Below, in pieces: positions 46,901 to 58,900 of a stretch of DNA of 64,000 nt. The notes below the pieces were generated by a model. It saw only the letters and a list, made by a program, of their open reading frames with translations, was not told where the DNA came from and did not search any database. Source of the stretch: Branchinecta lynchi. Taxonomy: Eukaryota > Arthropoda > Branchiopoda > Anostraca > Branchinectidae. A program made the translations under genes and the position numbers. The stretch spans positions 5,518,001-5,582,000 of the forward strand of contig JAKZAP010000005.1 in the NCBI GenBank assembly GCA_023053575.1, read 5' to 3'. Positions within the stretch are counted from its first letter, which is position 1. Each line of letters begins with the position of its first letter.

Positions 46901-49900
46901 AGCTTTGTCGGCTTGCACAGATCTTGTTCTTCTGATGAGCTTTCTTGAGTCAAGTTTCTACTAGAAGAGGCGTCAGGTAGAACGGGAGAAGATCTTTGGA
47001 ATTCCGTTTCCTCCATTCCTGTGGCCTCGTAAATACTGTCCCTGCCTATCTCCGATTTGTCCGAATCTATTCCTGATTCTGAAATTTTCTCTTTAAGCTC
47101 AGAGATGACTGATTCCTCCGGTAACGTTTCATCACTTACTTCTTCCTTTTCAGGCTCTCGGAAACCTGACTGTCCATTTCCTTCTGAGTCGGAAACGTCC
47201 AACTTTGGCTGCTGGCCTAGGTCTTGTCCTAGTTCTAAGGAGCCTTCTTGAGTCAAATTTCCACTGGAAGAGGTGTCGGGGAGAACGGGATAAGTTCTTC
47301 GGAATTCCGTTTCCTCCATTCCTGTAGCCTCATAAATACTGTGCATGCCTATCTCGAAGTTGTCCTTGTCGACCTTTTCCGAAACAAGTGTTGTACGCGG
47401 CTCATCTACGAGAACCTCAAGTTCCAAATTCTTGCTAGAGATAACACAGGGCATATCGATAACCTCCGTTTCTTCCATTGCCATCTCGTGGAAGACTGTA
47501 CCGTGACGGATGTACGAGCCATCGGTATCCGACCTTTCCATCTCGTGCCTGCTCGGCCCTCTTGCAGCTAAGGCTTCCGGTGTCGAATCCCCACCAGTAA
47601 CGTCAATGGGAGAAGTAAAAGCCAACTTTTCCACATGTGTTTTCCCCGTCACCAAATCATGAACAGTAATATCATGAGTGCCTTCTGAAGCTTGGGTCTC
47701 AGAGCGGTCGACTCCGTACGTAGGTTCAGGTGACGATTCCCTGCAACTAATCATAATAGGAGATGCATCGGGTGACAATTCAAGACACATTTCATCCTCT
47801 TCGTTACCTTGAAAAATAATAGCTCTGTCGTTTTCAGAAGTTTGACTCTCCAAAAGATCCACAACATTGGCGATCGGCTCTTGACGAGGTGAGGCTTGGC
47901 ATGCCGGTTCCCTCATCGAAACATCAATGGCAGAAGCAAAGAGAAAATGTTCAACACATGGTTCCTCTGGCGTCATTTCCTGGAAAATACTCTGCCAGGC
48001 GCCTTTCGAACTATAAGTCTCTGACTGATCCGCAATGCGAACGACTGCCTCTTCTCCAGGTGAAAACTCGTATGCCGGTTCAGGTATCGACTCTCTGTAG
48101 ATAATTTCAATAGGAGAGGGAAAGGGCAACTTTAGAACTCTTGTTTCTTCCATTCCGATTTCTTGGAAAACGGTATGCCCAGCATCTTCCGACGCGTCAA
48201 TCTTTGACTGGTCAGCAACAGCACCGACTGATTCTTGAACGAGAACATCTTCGTACGTCAATTCAGGTGTGAACGTAACAAGGTTAGGAGCATCTTCTGT
48301 TCTCCCGACACGTGTTTCCTCCATCGGGGCATCTTGAAAAACAGTATCTTTCTCGCTCATCCAACTGCGAGCCTCAGACTGCTCAGCAATACGGGCGGTC
48401 GATGGATGAACGAGTGCAGCTCCATACAGCGAAGCAGGTGTCTCTTCGCTGCTGAAAATGACAGCAGGGGAAGGATTTCGTGACACGAGTGCTTCGTCCG
48501 CTGCGGCAACTTGGAAGACTTTATCCCTTACGCTTCCCGGCGTGTCCCTCTCGGACTGGTTGACTACAGGGGCAAGCGAATCATGAGCATCTGGAGCTTT
48601 GTCGGTCGGTCCTCTCTTGGTTGCATTAGAGAAGATGTGGGTTTCCTCCATGTCAGTTTCTTGCAAAATCGTTTGTCTTCTCTTAAATGAAAGTATCGCA
48701 TTGAGAACAGGATCAACAGGGCTTACATCTGGGGCCGTAACTGTTAAATCCGGCTCTACATCAAAGCCAGGCAATATACCACCCGGCTTCCAAACATTTG
48801 TTTCCTCCATCTCAGTATGCTGGAAAGTTGTTTGCCTGCGGCTCCAGAATGCGTCAGTACTTAAGGAAGAAACCGATTTTCTGGCAAAATTTGGAACTTC
48901 AACTTCATGTTTGGCTGTAGTCTCGACACGTTGTAGCTCAGCTGGTTGTGTCCCTGCGATCGTTTCCTCCATGCCCACCTCTTGGAAAGTAGTAATATCC
49001 TGGTTGTGGGAGCTCTCATCCTCCGGAAACACGTCAGCACCTAACGAGATTTCGTGGCTTGTGCGCAATTGAGAGATGGCTTGGTCAACGGGCAGCAGTA
49101 TTCTACTGGGCAAGGTCGCGACGTTGGTTTCGTCCATCTCGGTTTCCTGAACAGTAGTATGTCTGCGATTGTATGCTGAAATCGCCAATGAGAACGCATC
49201 GTTTTGTATATCGTCTTTGCTTACAAATTTCTCAGGTTCTGGAACACTTCCGACGGACGGCAGCACCTTCTGAGCTGGGCTCATCTTTACCATACCGCTG
49301 AAAGAAGCCCTTCCACTTATTAGCGCTTTCTTGTCCCTCTTTGATAACTTTGCTAACAATCATCGAAGTATCTGTGAAGCTCGAACCAAGATCGAGTCTG
49401 GATCTGGTACCGGAAGAGCCATCTAAACTGTGGAACGACTCCGTGTCGCTAACAGTCGACTCAAGGACTAGCTGGCCGGGGGCCACCTTCGTCATTTCCA
49501 TCCCAACGGATGTCAACTCGTCCATTATCTGAGGAGGCTTGACTGCTTCCATGTCATGAAGAAACGACACCTGCTCTTTCTGGATCTCACGCAAGGCCCA
49601 ATCTCTAGTCTCTTCTATAGCCCTTCTGACATGACCACCCATAGCAGTTATATCCATCTGTGTAGATGTCGGTTCCTGCTCGAATATATTGGCCGTCACT
49701 GCTGCTGTCATGTCCACTGAAGTCGAAGCAGTTGACTGGCAAGACCTCTCCGAGGCTTCAGGACTCTGGAATATAACAGGGGGCAGCGTGCTGAACCGTA
49801 AGTGCTTGGATCTAGAAACGGTGGTGTCTTCACTAAAACTGTCGTTTCTCGGTTTCAAGATTGACGAAGGCGGGAGCGCGGCCGCTCTACTACGTCTCTG

Positions 49901-52900
49901 GGCGTGCACTCGTTGCAAAGTAGGTGTTCGCAGTACAGCTCTAATATCAGGGGCAAGGATGGAGTCATCGAATCGGTTACTTGTCGCTTCAGAGATTCGG
50001 AGCTTCTTCGCGGAAGGAGGAGCTGCTGGCTCCTTAACTGGAATTTTTCTGGCGAAAGATACGGGGGAATGCTGAGCATCGTCGTTAAAGTGGATGCTTT
50101 TTAAGAAAGGGATTCTCTCTTCCTGGTCAAGTTTTCGCTTCCTGTTTGGCGTTGGCGTCGCTAGCAACACCTGCCTAGTCCCTTCAAGGACATCGTTCAT
50201 GTACTTATCAGCGTTCGTCGTAACTCTCACGGTGGAAGGCTTCACGATTGTCGACAGTGGTTTTGGGTAGGCTTTACCAGTAGCTGCAAGAACGGCCGGC
50301 TTCAAAGAACTGCAAGCCTTGGTGAGCTTAACCGTCAAAGGTGGAAGGGCCTTCATGTACGCAGCTACCAATGCGTCTCTAGTCGGGTTAGACATATTCT
50401 GCGCTTTCAGCTTCTTCTGAAAGGCGACGGCGTCTGCAAACTTCCCACGCTGGAGGTAAAAGGCAAGGAGCAAGTCTAAGCTCCTCGGGTTTTCCCACGC
50501 TTTCAGAAACTTTATAAATGCCTCTTCTTCGAATGAATCAAAAGGCTTGTTCATCATCAGGTCAAGCCGACCTTTTTCCGCACACGCAGTGAACATGTTC
50601 ATTAACAGCCACTCTCCATTCTCTCTTGTCCTCTTCTGTCTCTGGTACATAAAAGCATCGCCGACAAACCCATTAAGAAGAAGAAGACGAAGGTGCATCA
50701 GCCTGTCTTCGGGTTCGGGTTCACCACACTGTCGGAGAGAGACGAACCTAAGGGCGCGCTTGGGTTCATTGTCGTATATCATCAGCTTGATTATGCTTCG
50801 ATAGTCCCTCAACCCGATATCAGGATACCGGACGGTTGGATGGAGAAGGTATGAAAGGGCGTCCTGAAAGAAAATAAGGAACTTAGTGGCTTAGAATCGA
50901 ACACCCCATCTTGGCCCCGGAGATTCTGCAATCGAAGAGTTGAGCGCACATATATGAGAAGTCACTTTTTGCTCGTTTCGAGATAGTCGCGGTTAAGGTT
51001 TGGGAAGTTCATAGCAAAGACTAGTTATCACCTCTGTTGACTGAGTATCTCAGTTGGGGGGGGGGGGGGATCTGGCTAAAATTTTGATAGACAGGGAGAA
51101 AGAGAACAAATATACGTCCTAGATGGTGCTCTTAACTCAGTTTGTCAAAAAAGGTGAGTTATCACCTTTGTGCGCTAAGCTCTTCAATTGTCCCACTGAT
51201 CTACATAAGATTAACACCTTTCAGCATAATGAGAGCACTGGGATCAGCCTAACCTGAAAACTTGATTACATTCAATGGTTGACAGGCGATAATTGTCCTG
51301 ATGACCTCCGATTGCGAAACAAAAGACTGCCATGGCAGAATCCCGCAGACTCCGAACGAAATTCAAGTTACCGAAGTTGCAAGTGGTTAGTCAACAAACC
51401 ACAGGGCCAGACAGTGTTAACGGTCGATTCTGTGGCAACAATAACGAGAAAATGATCGGATTTCTTTCAAAAACAAGACAACTCAATGTAAGTTTTTATT
51501 TTACTTAAGTGCAGACCTAAGATCATTATCCTAAAGTATCTTAACATTTGTGTCGTAGTGATCTCGCCCAACAAAGCCCCGCAATGAATCCGTTTAGATA
51601 TGGAGGATGCAACTACTTGAAAGCATTCGTGCCAGTAACTATTCCCATTCATTCTTTGTCTCCACTTCTGTTAGTAATATTCTGTTTATCACAATTTCTA
51701 TTTTACCCAGAATCGCAACTGATTTTAGTTAACCTCTGCACGTGGACGATCAAAATATTTGGGCCTGATCAGGATCAGACTAAACCAGGTAGGAGAATCT
51801 GGAAGCAAATGATGTCAAACGACTTTCGGGTTTTGTAGAAGAGGACACCTGTTTACTTTGTCAGTTTAATATTATGTGGTTACGGACAGGGAAAACGAAG
51901 GAAACAAGTGCGAAATGATTCTGACCAAATAAAAGTCGCCAATGTCTATATCACGCACCGTCACTGACTTCTCAAACATAATTAGAAAGCAGGGGCGTCA
52001 CTATGGGGGGGGGGGGGAGGGGGGGGACTCCCCCCCCTAAAGGTCCTGAGAAAGTACTTTCGTCGGGCGAAGCCCGGCGAAAGTTCACTTGTTTGTCACA
52101 GAAAAAAAAAATTTTTTTCTTTTTATCAGGCATCGGTCGATTCGTCGGCACATCGGATGTTTTTATATGCAAGAAATAAAATCCTGCAAACGTTTGTCGG
52201 GCAAAACACGGAAGAAATCAAATTCTGCATGCTTTTGTCGTTCCTCGGTATTCTCGTCGGCACATCGGGTTCTTTTTATACAGAAGGAATCCAGAAGAAA
52301 TAAAAACAAACTAAGTTTTTGTCGGGCGTCGGTCGACTCGTCGGCACATCGGGTTTTTTTATACGCAAGAAATGAAATCCTGCAAACATTTGTCAGGCAA
52401 AGCACTGGAGAAATCGAATTCTGCAGGCTTTTGTCGGGCCTCGGTTCATCGGCACATTGGGTTCTTTTCTTACATAAGAAATCCAGAAGAAATATTTGTT
52501 TATGCTTTTGTCGGGCGTCGGTCAACTCGTCGGCATATCGGGTTCTACTTATACGTAAGAAATCAAATTTTGCAAACTTTGTCGGGCGCACCCAGGAAGT
52601 TTAAGTTTCATTGGCACAAGGGGTTATTTTTACACGTCTGAATCAAGTTCTGTACAGTCTAGTCGAGCAAAACACAGAACAAATCAAATGCTCGATGGTT
52701 TTCTCGGGCGTCGGTATTCTCGTCGGCACATCGTGTTCTTTTTACAAAAAAAAAAAAAAAAAAAATCAAATTCTGTAACTTTTTTATCCGGCGCATGCCG
52801 AAAGTTCAAGTCTCGTCGGTACATCGGCTTCTATATACGCGTAAAAAATAAAGTTCTTTACAATCTTGTCGGGCAAAACACAGAAGAAATCGAATTGTGA

Positions 52901-55900
52901 ATGCTTTTGTCGGGTGTCGATGTTCTTGTCCGCACACCGGGTCTTTTATACGTAAGAAATCAAATTCTGCAAAGATTTGTCGGTCGCAAATTTTTCCGGA
53001 AAAATACAGATTAAAAAAAAAATCGCCGGCCTTGCTTAGTTCAACTTGTTCTGGGTACAGTCGTTGGAAGCTTCGCTTCTTAGCAAAAGTTGAAACGAAA
53101 AGCCGAATATGTGATATATGTATTTACATCAAAGGAACAATGTCAACTGACGCATTACAGTAAGTTTTACACAAAATTTCGCCTGCGGCGCATTTTGTAG
53201 TATTCCCTATTTTCCTGTTCCTATTCCCCCTATTTTTATGGTGTATCATTTAGTTTTCCTTTTAGGATAGAAATTCTTGGGGTTTGAAAAACGTTAAAAG
53301 CCAGAAATTGTATGGTACTATAGCTGAATTTTCCGCAAAAAAAAACAGATTAAAAAAGTTTCGCCTGCGGCGCTTGGTTTAACTTGCCAGGTACAGTCGT
53401 TGGAAGCTTCGCTTTCCAGCGAAAGTTATAATGAAAAGCCGAATATGTGAACTTTAAAATTCGAAATTATACCAAAGGAATAACCTCAATTGATGCGTTG
53501 TTACAGTTAGTTCACACAAAATTACGCCTGTGGCGCATTTTGTAGTATTCTTTATTTAGAAGAACAGTGTTTCATTTAGCTTGGCGTTTTAGGATTGAAA
53601 TTCGCTGAAACACGTTAAAAGCTAGAATTGTATGGTAGGTATAGCTAAATTTTTCCGGAAAAAAAGGCAGATTTAAAAAATTTCGCCTATGGCGCTTAGT
53701 TTAACTTGTTCTTGGTACAGTCGTTGGAAGCTTCGCTTTGTAGCGAAGGCTAGAATGAAAAGCCAGATATGTGAACTTAAAATACGAAATTACATCAAAG
53801 GAATAATCTCAACTGATGCATTACAGTTAGTTTTACCCCGATTCTATTCTGAGCTGGCGGGAAATGTACGCCGTTGCCGCGAAGCGGCAACGGCGTGTTT
53901 TGTCGGCACATTTTTTAGTCCGTCGGCACAAACCGGACGTCCCTCCCCCCCAAAGGTAAAAGGCTAGTGACGCCCCTGGAAACAACACTATTTGATATGT
54001 TGACATACAGTTTAATTTTGTTACAAGTTATGAAGTCGTACAAGTTTTAGAACGAATTGTATATATCAATTATATTTTGTTTAAGTTGACAGTCCTATGC
54101 TATCATGTTGTGAAACGGTTATTCAGGATTAAAAGCGATGATTGATTGAAAAAAAATAAAAAATAAAAAAATAAGCTGCGCCAGACGCGCATCAAAATTA
54201 CTGGCAAGAATCATTGCCTTGACCTAACATTTAAACCAAAACAAGAACTACGAGCTCATATGGCACTTATTACGAGTAGGCACGGCTCGGTTATGTCAAT
54301 GATATATCTAGTGTTTGCTAGGTGTCTTCCCACCAAGTTTCATCTCGATCCCTCCACTCATAGCGTTTTCCAATATTTCCGGTTCTCCCCTCCAGCTCCT
54401 CCCAAAAGTCACCGGATCCGTCTGGGTCGTCTGAGGCATGAGGTCTTTCCAAATATCAAGTTTCATCGAGATCCGGTCACCCGTTCAAAAGTTATAAATA
54501 CCTCAAGATTCCGGATTCCCCCTCCCTTCACTCCCCCCACAGTGCCCGAATCGGCTCGGTCATGTCAATGATGTATCTAGTGTTTGCTAGGTGTCTTCCC
54601 ACCATGTTTCATCTCTATCCCTCCACTCATAGGGTTTCCCAAGATTTCCGGTTGCCCCCTCCAGCTCCCAAAAAAGTCACCGGATCAGGTCCGGATTTTA
54701 AGTGGGTCGTCTGAGGCATGAGGCCTTTCCAAATATCAAGTTCCATCGAGATCCGATCACCCGTTCAAAAGTTATAAATACCTCAAGATTCCGGATTCCC
54801 CCTCCCTCCACTCCCCCCACAGTGCCCAGATTGGCTCGGTTATGTCAATGATGTATCTAGTGTTTGCTAGGTGGCTTCATACCAAGTTTCATCTCGATCC
54901 CTCCACTCATAGCGTTTCCCAAGATTTCCGGTTGCCCCCTCCAGCTCCCCCAAAAAGTCACCGAATCCGGTCCGGATTTTAAGTGGGTCGTCTGAGGCAT
55001 GAGGTCGTTCCAAATATCAAGTTTCATCGAGATCCGGTCACCCGTTCAAAAGTTATAAATACCTCAAGATTCCGGATTCCCCCTCCCTCCACTCCCCCGA
55101 CAGTGCCCGAATCGGCTCGGTCATGTCAATGATGTATCTAGTGTGTGCTAGGTGTCTTCCCACGAAGTTTCATCTCAACCCCTCCACTCATAGTGTTTCA
55201 CAAGATTTCCGGTTGCCTCCTCCAGCTCCCCCCAAAAGTCACCGGATCCGGTCCGGATTTTAAGTGGGTCGTCTGAGGCATGAGGTCTTTCCAAATATCA
55301 AGTTACATCGAGATCCGATCACCCGTTCAAAAGTTATAAATACCTCAAGATTCCGGATTCCCCCTCCCTCCACTCCCCCCACAGTGCCCGAATCGGCTCG
55401 GTTATGTCAATGATGTATCTAGTGTTTGTTAGGTGTCTTCACACCAAGTTTCATCTCGATCCCTCCACTCATAGCGTTTCCCAAGATTTCCGGTTGCCCC
55501 CTGCAGCTCCCCCCAAAAGTCACCGGATCCGGTCCAGATTTTAAGTGGGTCGTCTGAGGTATGAGGTCTTTCCAAATATCAAGTTCCATCGAGATCCGAT
55601 CACCCGTTCAAAAGTTATAAATACCTCAAGATTCCGGATTCCCCCTCCCTCCACTCCCCCCACAGTACCCGAATCGGCTCGGTTATGTCAATGATGTGTT
55701 TAGTGTTTGCTAGGTGTCTTCCCACCAAGTTTCATCTCGATCCCTCCACTCATAGCGTTTCCCAAGATTTCCGGTTGCCACCTCCAGCTCCCCCCAAAAG
55801 TCACCGGATCCGGTCCGGATTTTAAGTAGGTCGTCTGAGGCATGAGGTCTTTTCAAATATCAAGTTCCATCGAGATCCGATCACCCGTTCAAAAGTTATA

Positions 55901-58900
55901 AATACCTCAAGATTCCGGATTCCCCCTCCCTCCACTCCCCCCCCCCCCCACAGTGCCCGAATCGGCTCGGTTATGTCAATGATGTATCTAGTGTTTGCTA
56001 GGTGTCTTCCCACCAAGTTTCATCTCGATCCCTCCACTCATAGCGTTTCCCAAGATTTCCGGTTGCCCCCTCCTGCTCCCCCCAAAAGTCACCGGATCCG
56101 GTCCGGATTTTAAGTGGGTCGTCTGAGGCATGAGGTCGTTCCAAATATCAAGTTTCATCGAGATCCGATCACCCGTTCAAAAGTTAAAAATACCTCAAGA
56201 TTCCGGATTCCCCCTCCCTCCACTCCCCCCACGGTGCTCGGATCGGGGAAGTGACTATTTCCAACTTAATCATTTGGGGTCCCTGATACGCCTGCCAAGT
56301 TTTATCGTCCTAGCTTATGTGGAAGTGCCCGAACTAGCAAAACCTGGACAGACCGACAGACCGACGGACGGACAGAAATTGCGATCGCTATATGGCACTT
56401 GGCCGAAGGGCAAGTGCCATAAAAAACACCACAGTTTTCAGAGACCGTGAGCCTTCTACGTGGTTAACTGAGGAATGTGTTTGTTCGTTAATATTACTAC
56501 TTTCATATATTGAGTGCATAAAGGGCAAATACAAATCAGCTGACAAAAAATATGGCATGGGCGCTTTAAGGGGTTTATCGTCATTTGTACGTCAAGTAGT
56601 TCTTCAATGTCTAAGCATCAGTCGAAGCTTTCTTTACAGACGGCATTCATGGTTGTTGCGGTCCTCGTGTCAACAGTCCTCGCAGCTCCAGCCATCAACG
56701 TCATCCCCGTACCTGTCACGGCAGCAGAGGCTGGTGCCGCTACGTTGGGAGTCATGCATGTAGCTCCACTGGTCCTGGGAGTCCCCATAGCGTCATCAAG
56801 AATCCCAAGCGCCCCACTGCCCGTACCGGCTCCTGTACCAATGCCCCTAGCTGCTGTGCCCTTCTCGAGTCCGCTGGCACAGCCCATTAGCGCCGCTAGT
56901 GATTCTCTCTCTAGCAATAAATTAATGATGCAAATGATGTGAGCCAGCCGAGTCTTCTTTGCAAATGTACATCCTATTTATACTTGTGAGAAAGTGTTCT
57001 GGTTCAAATAAATCGAGGTTGCTGAATGTTGACTTCTAAGCAACCCCATCTTCTAACGATGAGTACTAATCCGTCACTAAAAGCTACACAGTCGCTCTAC
57101 CCTGTACATCCCCCTCCCCGGTTCGAACGAAGAACTGGTTGGGGGTTGCAAAACAACCCAAGTTTTTATAGAACTGAGGAAGGCGCTATGGAGCCGGAAA
57201 AAACTGATGTGTGGACCAAAATCAGAATTTATCAAGACAGCAGCCTTCACCGATTCTTCAAAAATGATTCAAACCGTACCTTCTAGTCCACGGTACCAGG
57301 TATTAACGCACAGTTTGAAAACTTATACTTCAGAAAAAAGGGTGGGGGCAAATATAGCTGAAACAGCGAGTTTCACAACAGATAACACAGAGATGCGCGA
57401 TTTCAACAGATATAACAGATAACACAGAGATGCGCGGTTTCAACAGATAACAATTAGGAGGTTAGCTTTTATGTTTTTCGTTACGCATTAAAACGTTATG
57501 GACACAAGAAGAGACAAAACCCCACAGAAAAAACATCTGCTAACTATTCTGCTTGTCATCATGTCATCGGAATAGTCAGCAGATGCTTTTTCGGTTTTTT
57601 TTTGCTCTTCCTGGCAACACTTGCCATGCATAACGTTTAAAGTTTAGCCGAATAGAGCCAGAAAGTCTTGTTATACCTCACTTATTCTCTTAATTAGGCC
57701 TGCAAAACCAGATAAAAATTAGTTACTCCGTTTGTCCACTGACCTACAAATAATCGATTTCATCGAATGAACTTATTCCTTCGGATTTGTGATACCTCTG
57801 TGCACCTGTTGCTGGATGTCTGAAATATTTATAACTATATATACAACTAAAAAAAGTTAAGCCATGCCATTATAACTAAAAAAGTTAAGCCATGCCATTA
57901 GAACTAAAAAAGTTAAGCTTTTGCCGAAAATAACTAAAAATGGCAGATTCGTCCTAAGACCTTCCATCATGTTCCTACTTTCTCCAGCCGTGGCTTTTCC
58001 GACCATAGTGTCTTTAATCACGGAAGTCCAAGCTTTTTACGAAATAAAAATTCTCCGCGTCTGGATGAATTTTGGGTTGTCGTGCGAGCAGCGCACATTC
58101 TGAACATTATTGCTATAAAGCCTCGGGTGAAAAAAATCACCTTACATGGGTCAAAATATTCCAGGTATCCACATATCAGATGTAAGAAGACCAAACGTGT
58201 CGATGGGATCCCACAAATTTAATATCTCATCCAGAGAATTGGGTCCTGTCTCCAGACTCCCTAAGCATTTTTACTACAAAAATTCAGAAACGGATTTAAG
58301 TCCAAATACCTAATCATCTGAGAAAACCAAGTTCAGATTCAGAATGTGTGTTTACCCCTATAAATCATATTGGTTTGGACGAAACTGATCGAAACTTCCT
58401 GCCTTAGCCTACTTCTGCCAAATTTCCGGTTTCTACCGAATTTGGGAACTACTTATCCGACAAAATAGCAAAGCTCAAAAACGAATTCATCGTCTCTCCT
58501 TACGCTTATATCGAACAACTAATCAACTTCAAATAAAGCTTTAACTCAAGACAAATTTTCCGGTTTCAGCCAGATTCCGGGCGAACTATGCGTCCGGGTA
58601 AGACACGATTATCATGTACAGATTCAGCATCTCTTCTTACCCCTAAATCGGAATCTAATCAACCACAAATAAGACTTTTGCTTTTAACAAATTTTCCGGA
58701 TCTGGCCGGATTCCGGGCGAATTACTTGTCCGGCGGGGAAATGGTTTTAATAATCGTGTTTTGTATGCCATTCTACCCCTGAACCGAACATGTAATCTAC
58801 TTCAAATAAAATTTGTGCTTTTAACAAATTTTCCGGTTTGGGCCGGATTCCGGGCGAACTACTTGTCCGGCGACGAAATGGTTTTCATAATCGTGTTCGG

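Noticed and set aside
44987..49072. Several plus-strand frames (e.g. 141, 157 and 133 residues) opposite ELYS
   Set aside because: They mirror the Ser/Thr/Glu-rich ELYS coding strand in antisense and have no independent signals.
49232..49359. A short intron could explain the ELYS frame change
   Set aside because: The visible GT...AG pairs in the overlap are 26-60 bp and their lengths do not give the needed one-base shift, or they use very poor sites.
44980..50863. The MELT-bearing gene could be KNL1 itself rather than ELYS
   Set aside because: The upstream exons and the first part of the giant exon have the ELYS helical domain (AYWMMDHRKYE, RLLLLNGFVGDAF, LLAFYLQRGKFADA), and the tail has AT-hook-like patches. 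No KNL1 coiled coil or RWD domain follows.
52120..52990. CRISPR-like regular repeats (TTTGTCGGGC..TCGTCGGCACATCGGG)
   Set aside because: The unit length and 'spacers' vary and are themselves similar. The array lies inside a transposable element in an animal intron.
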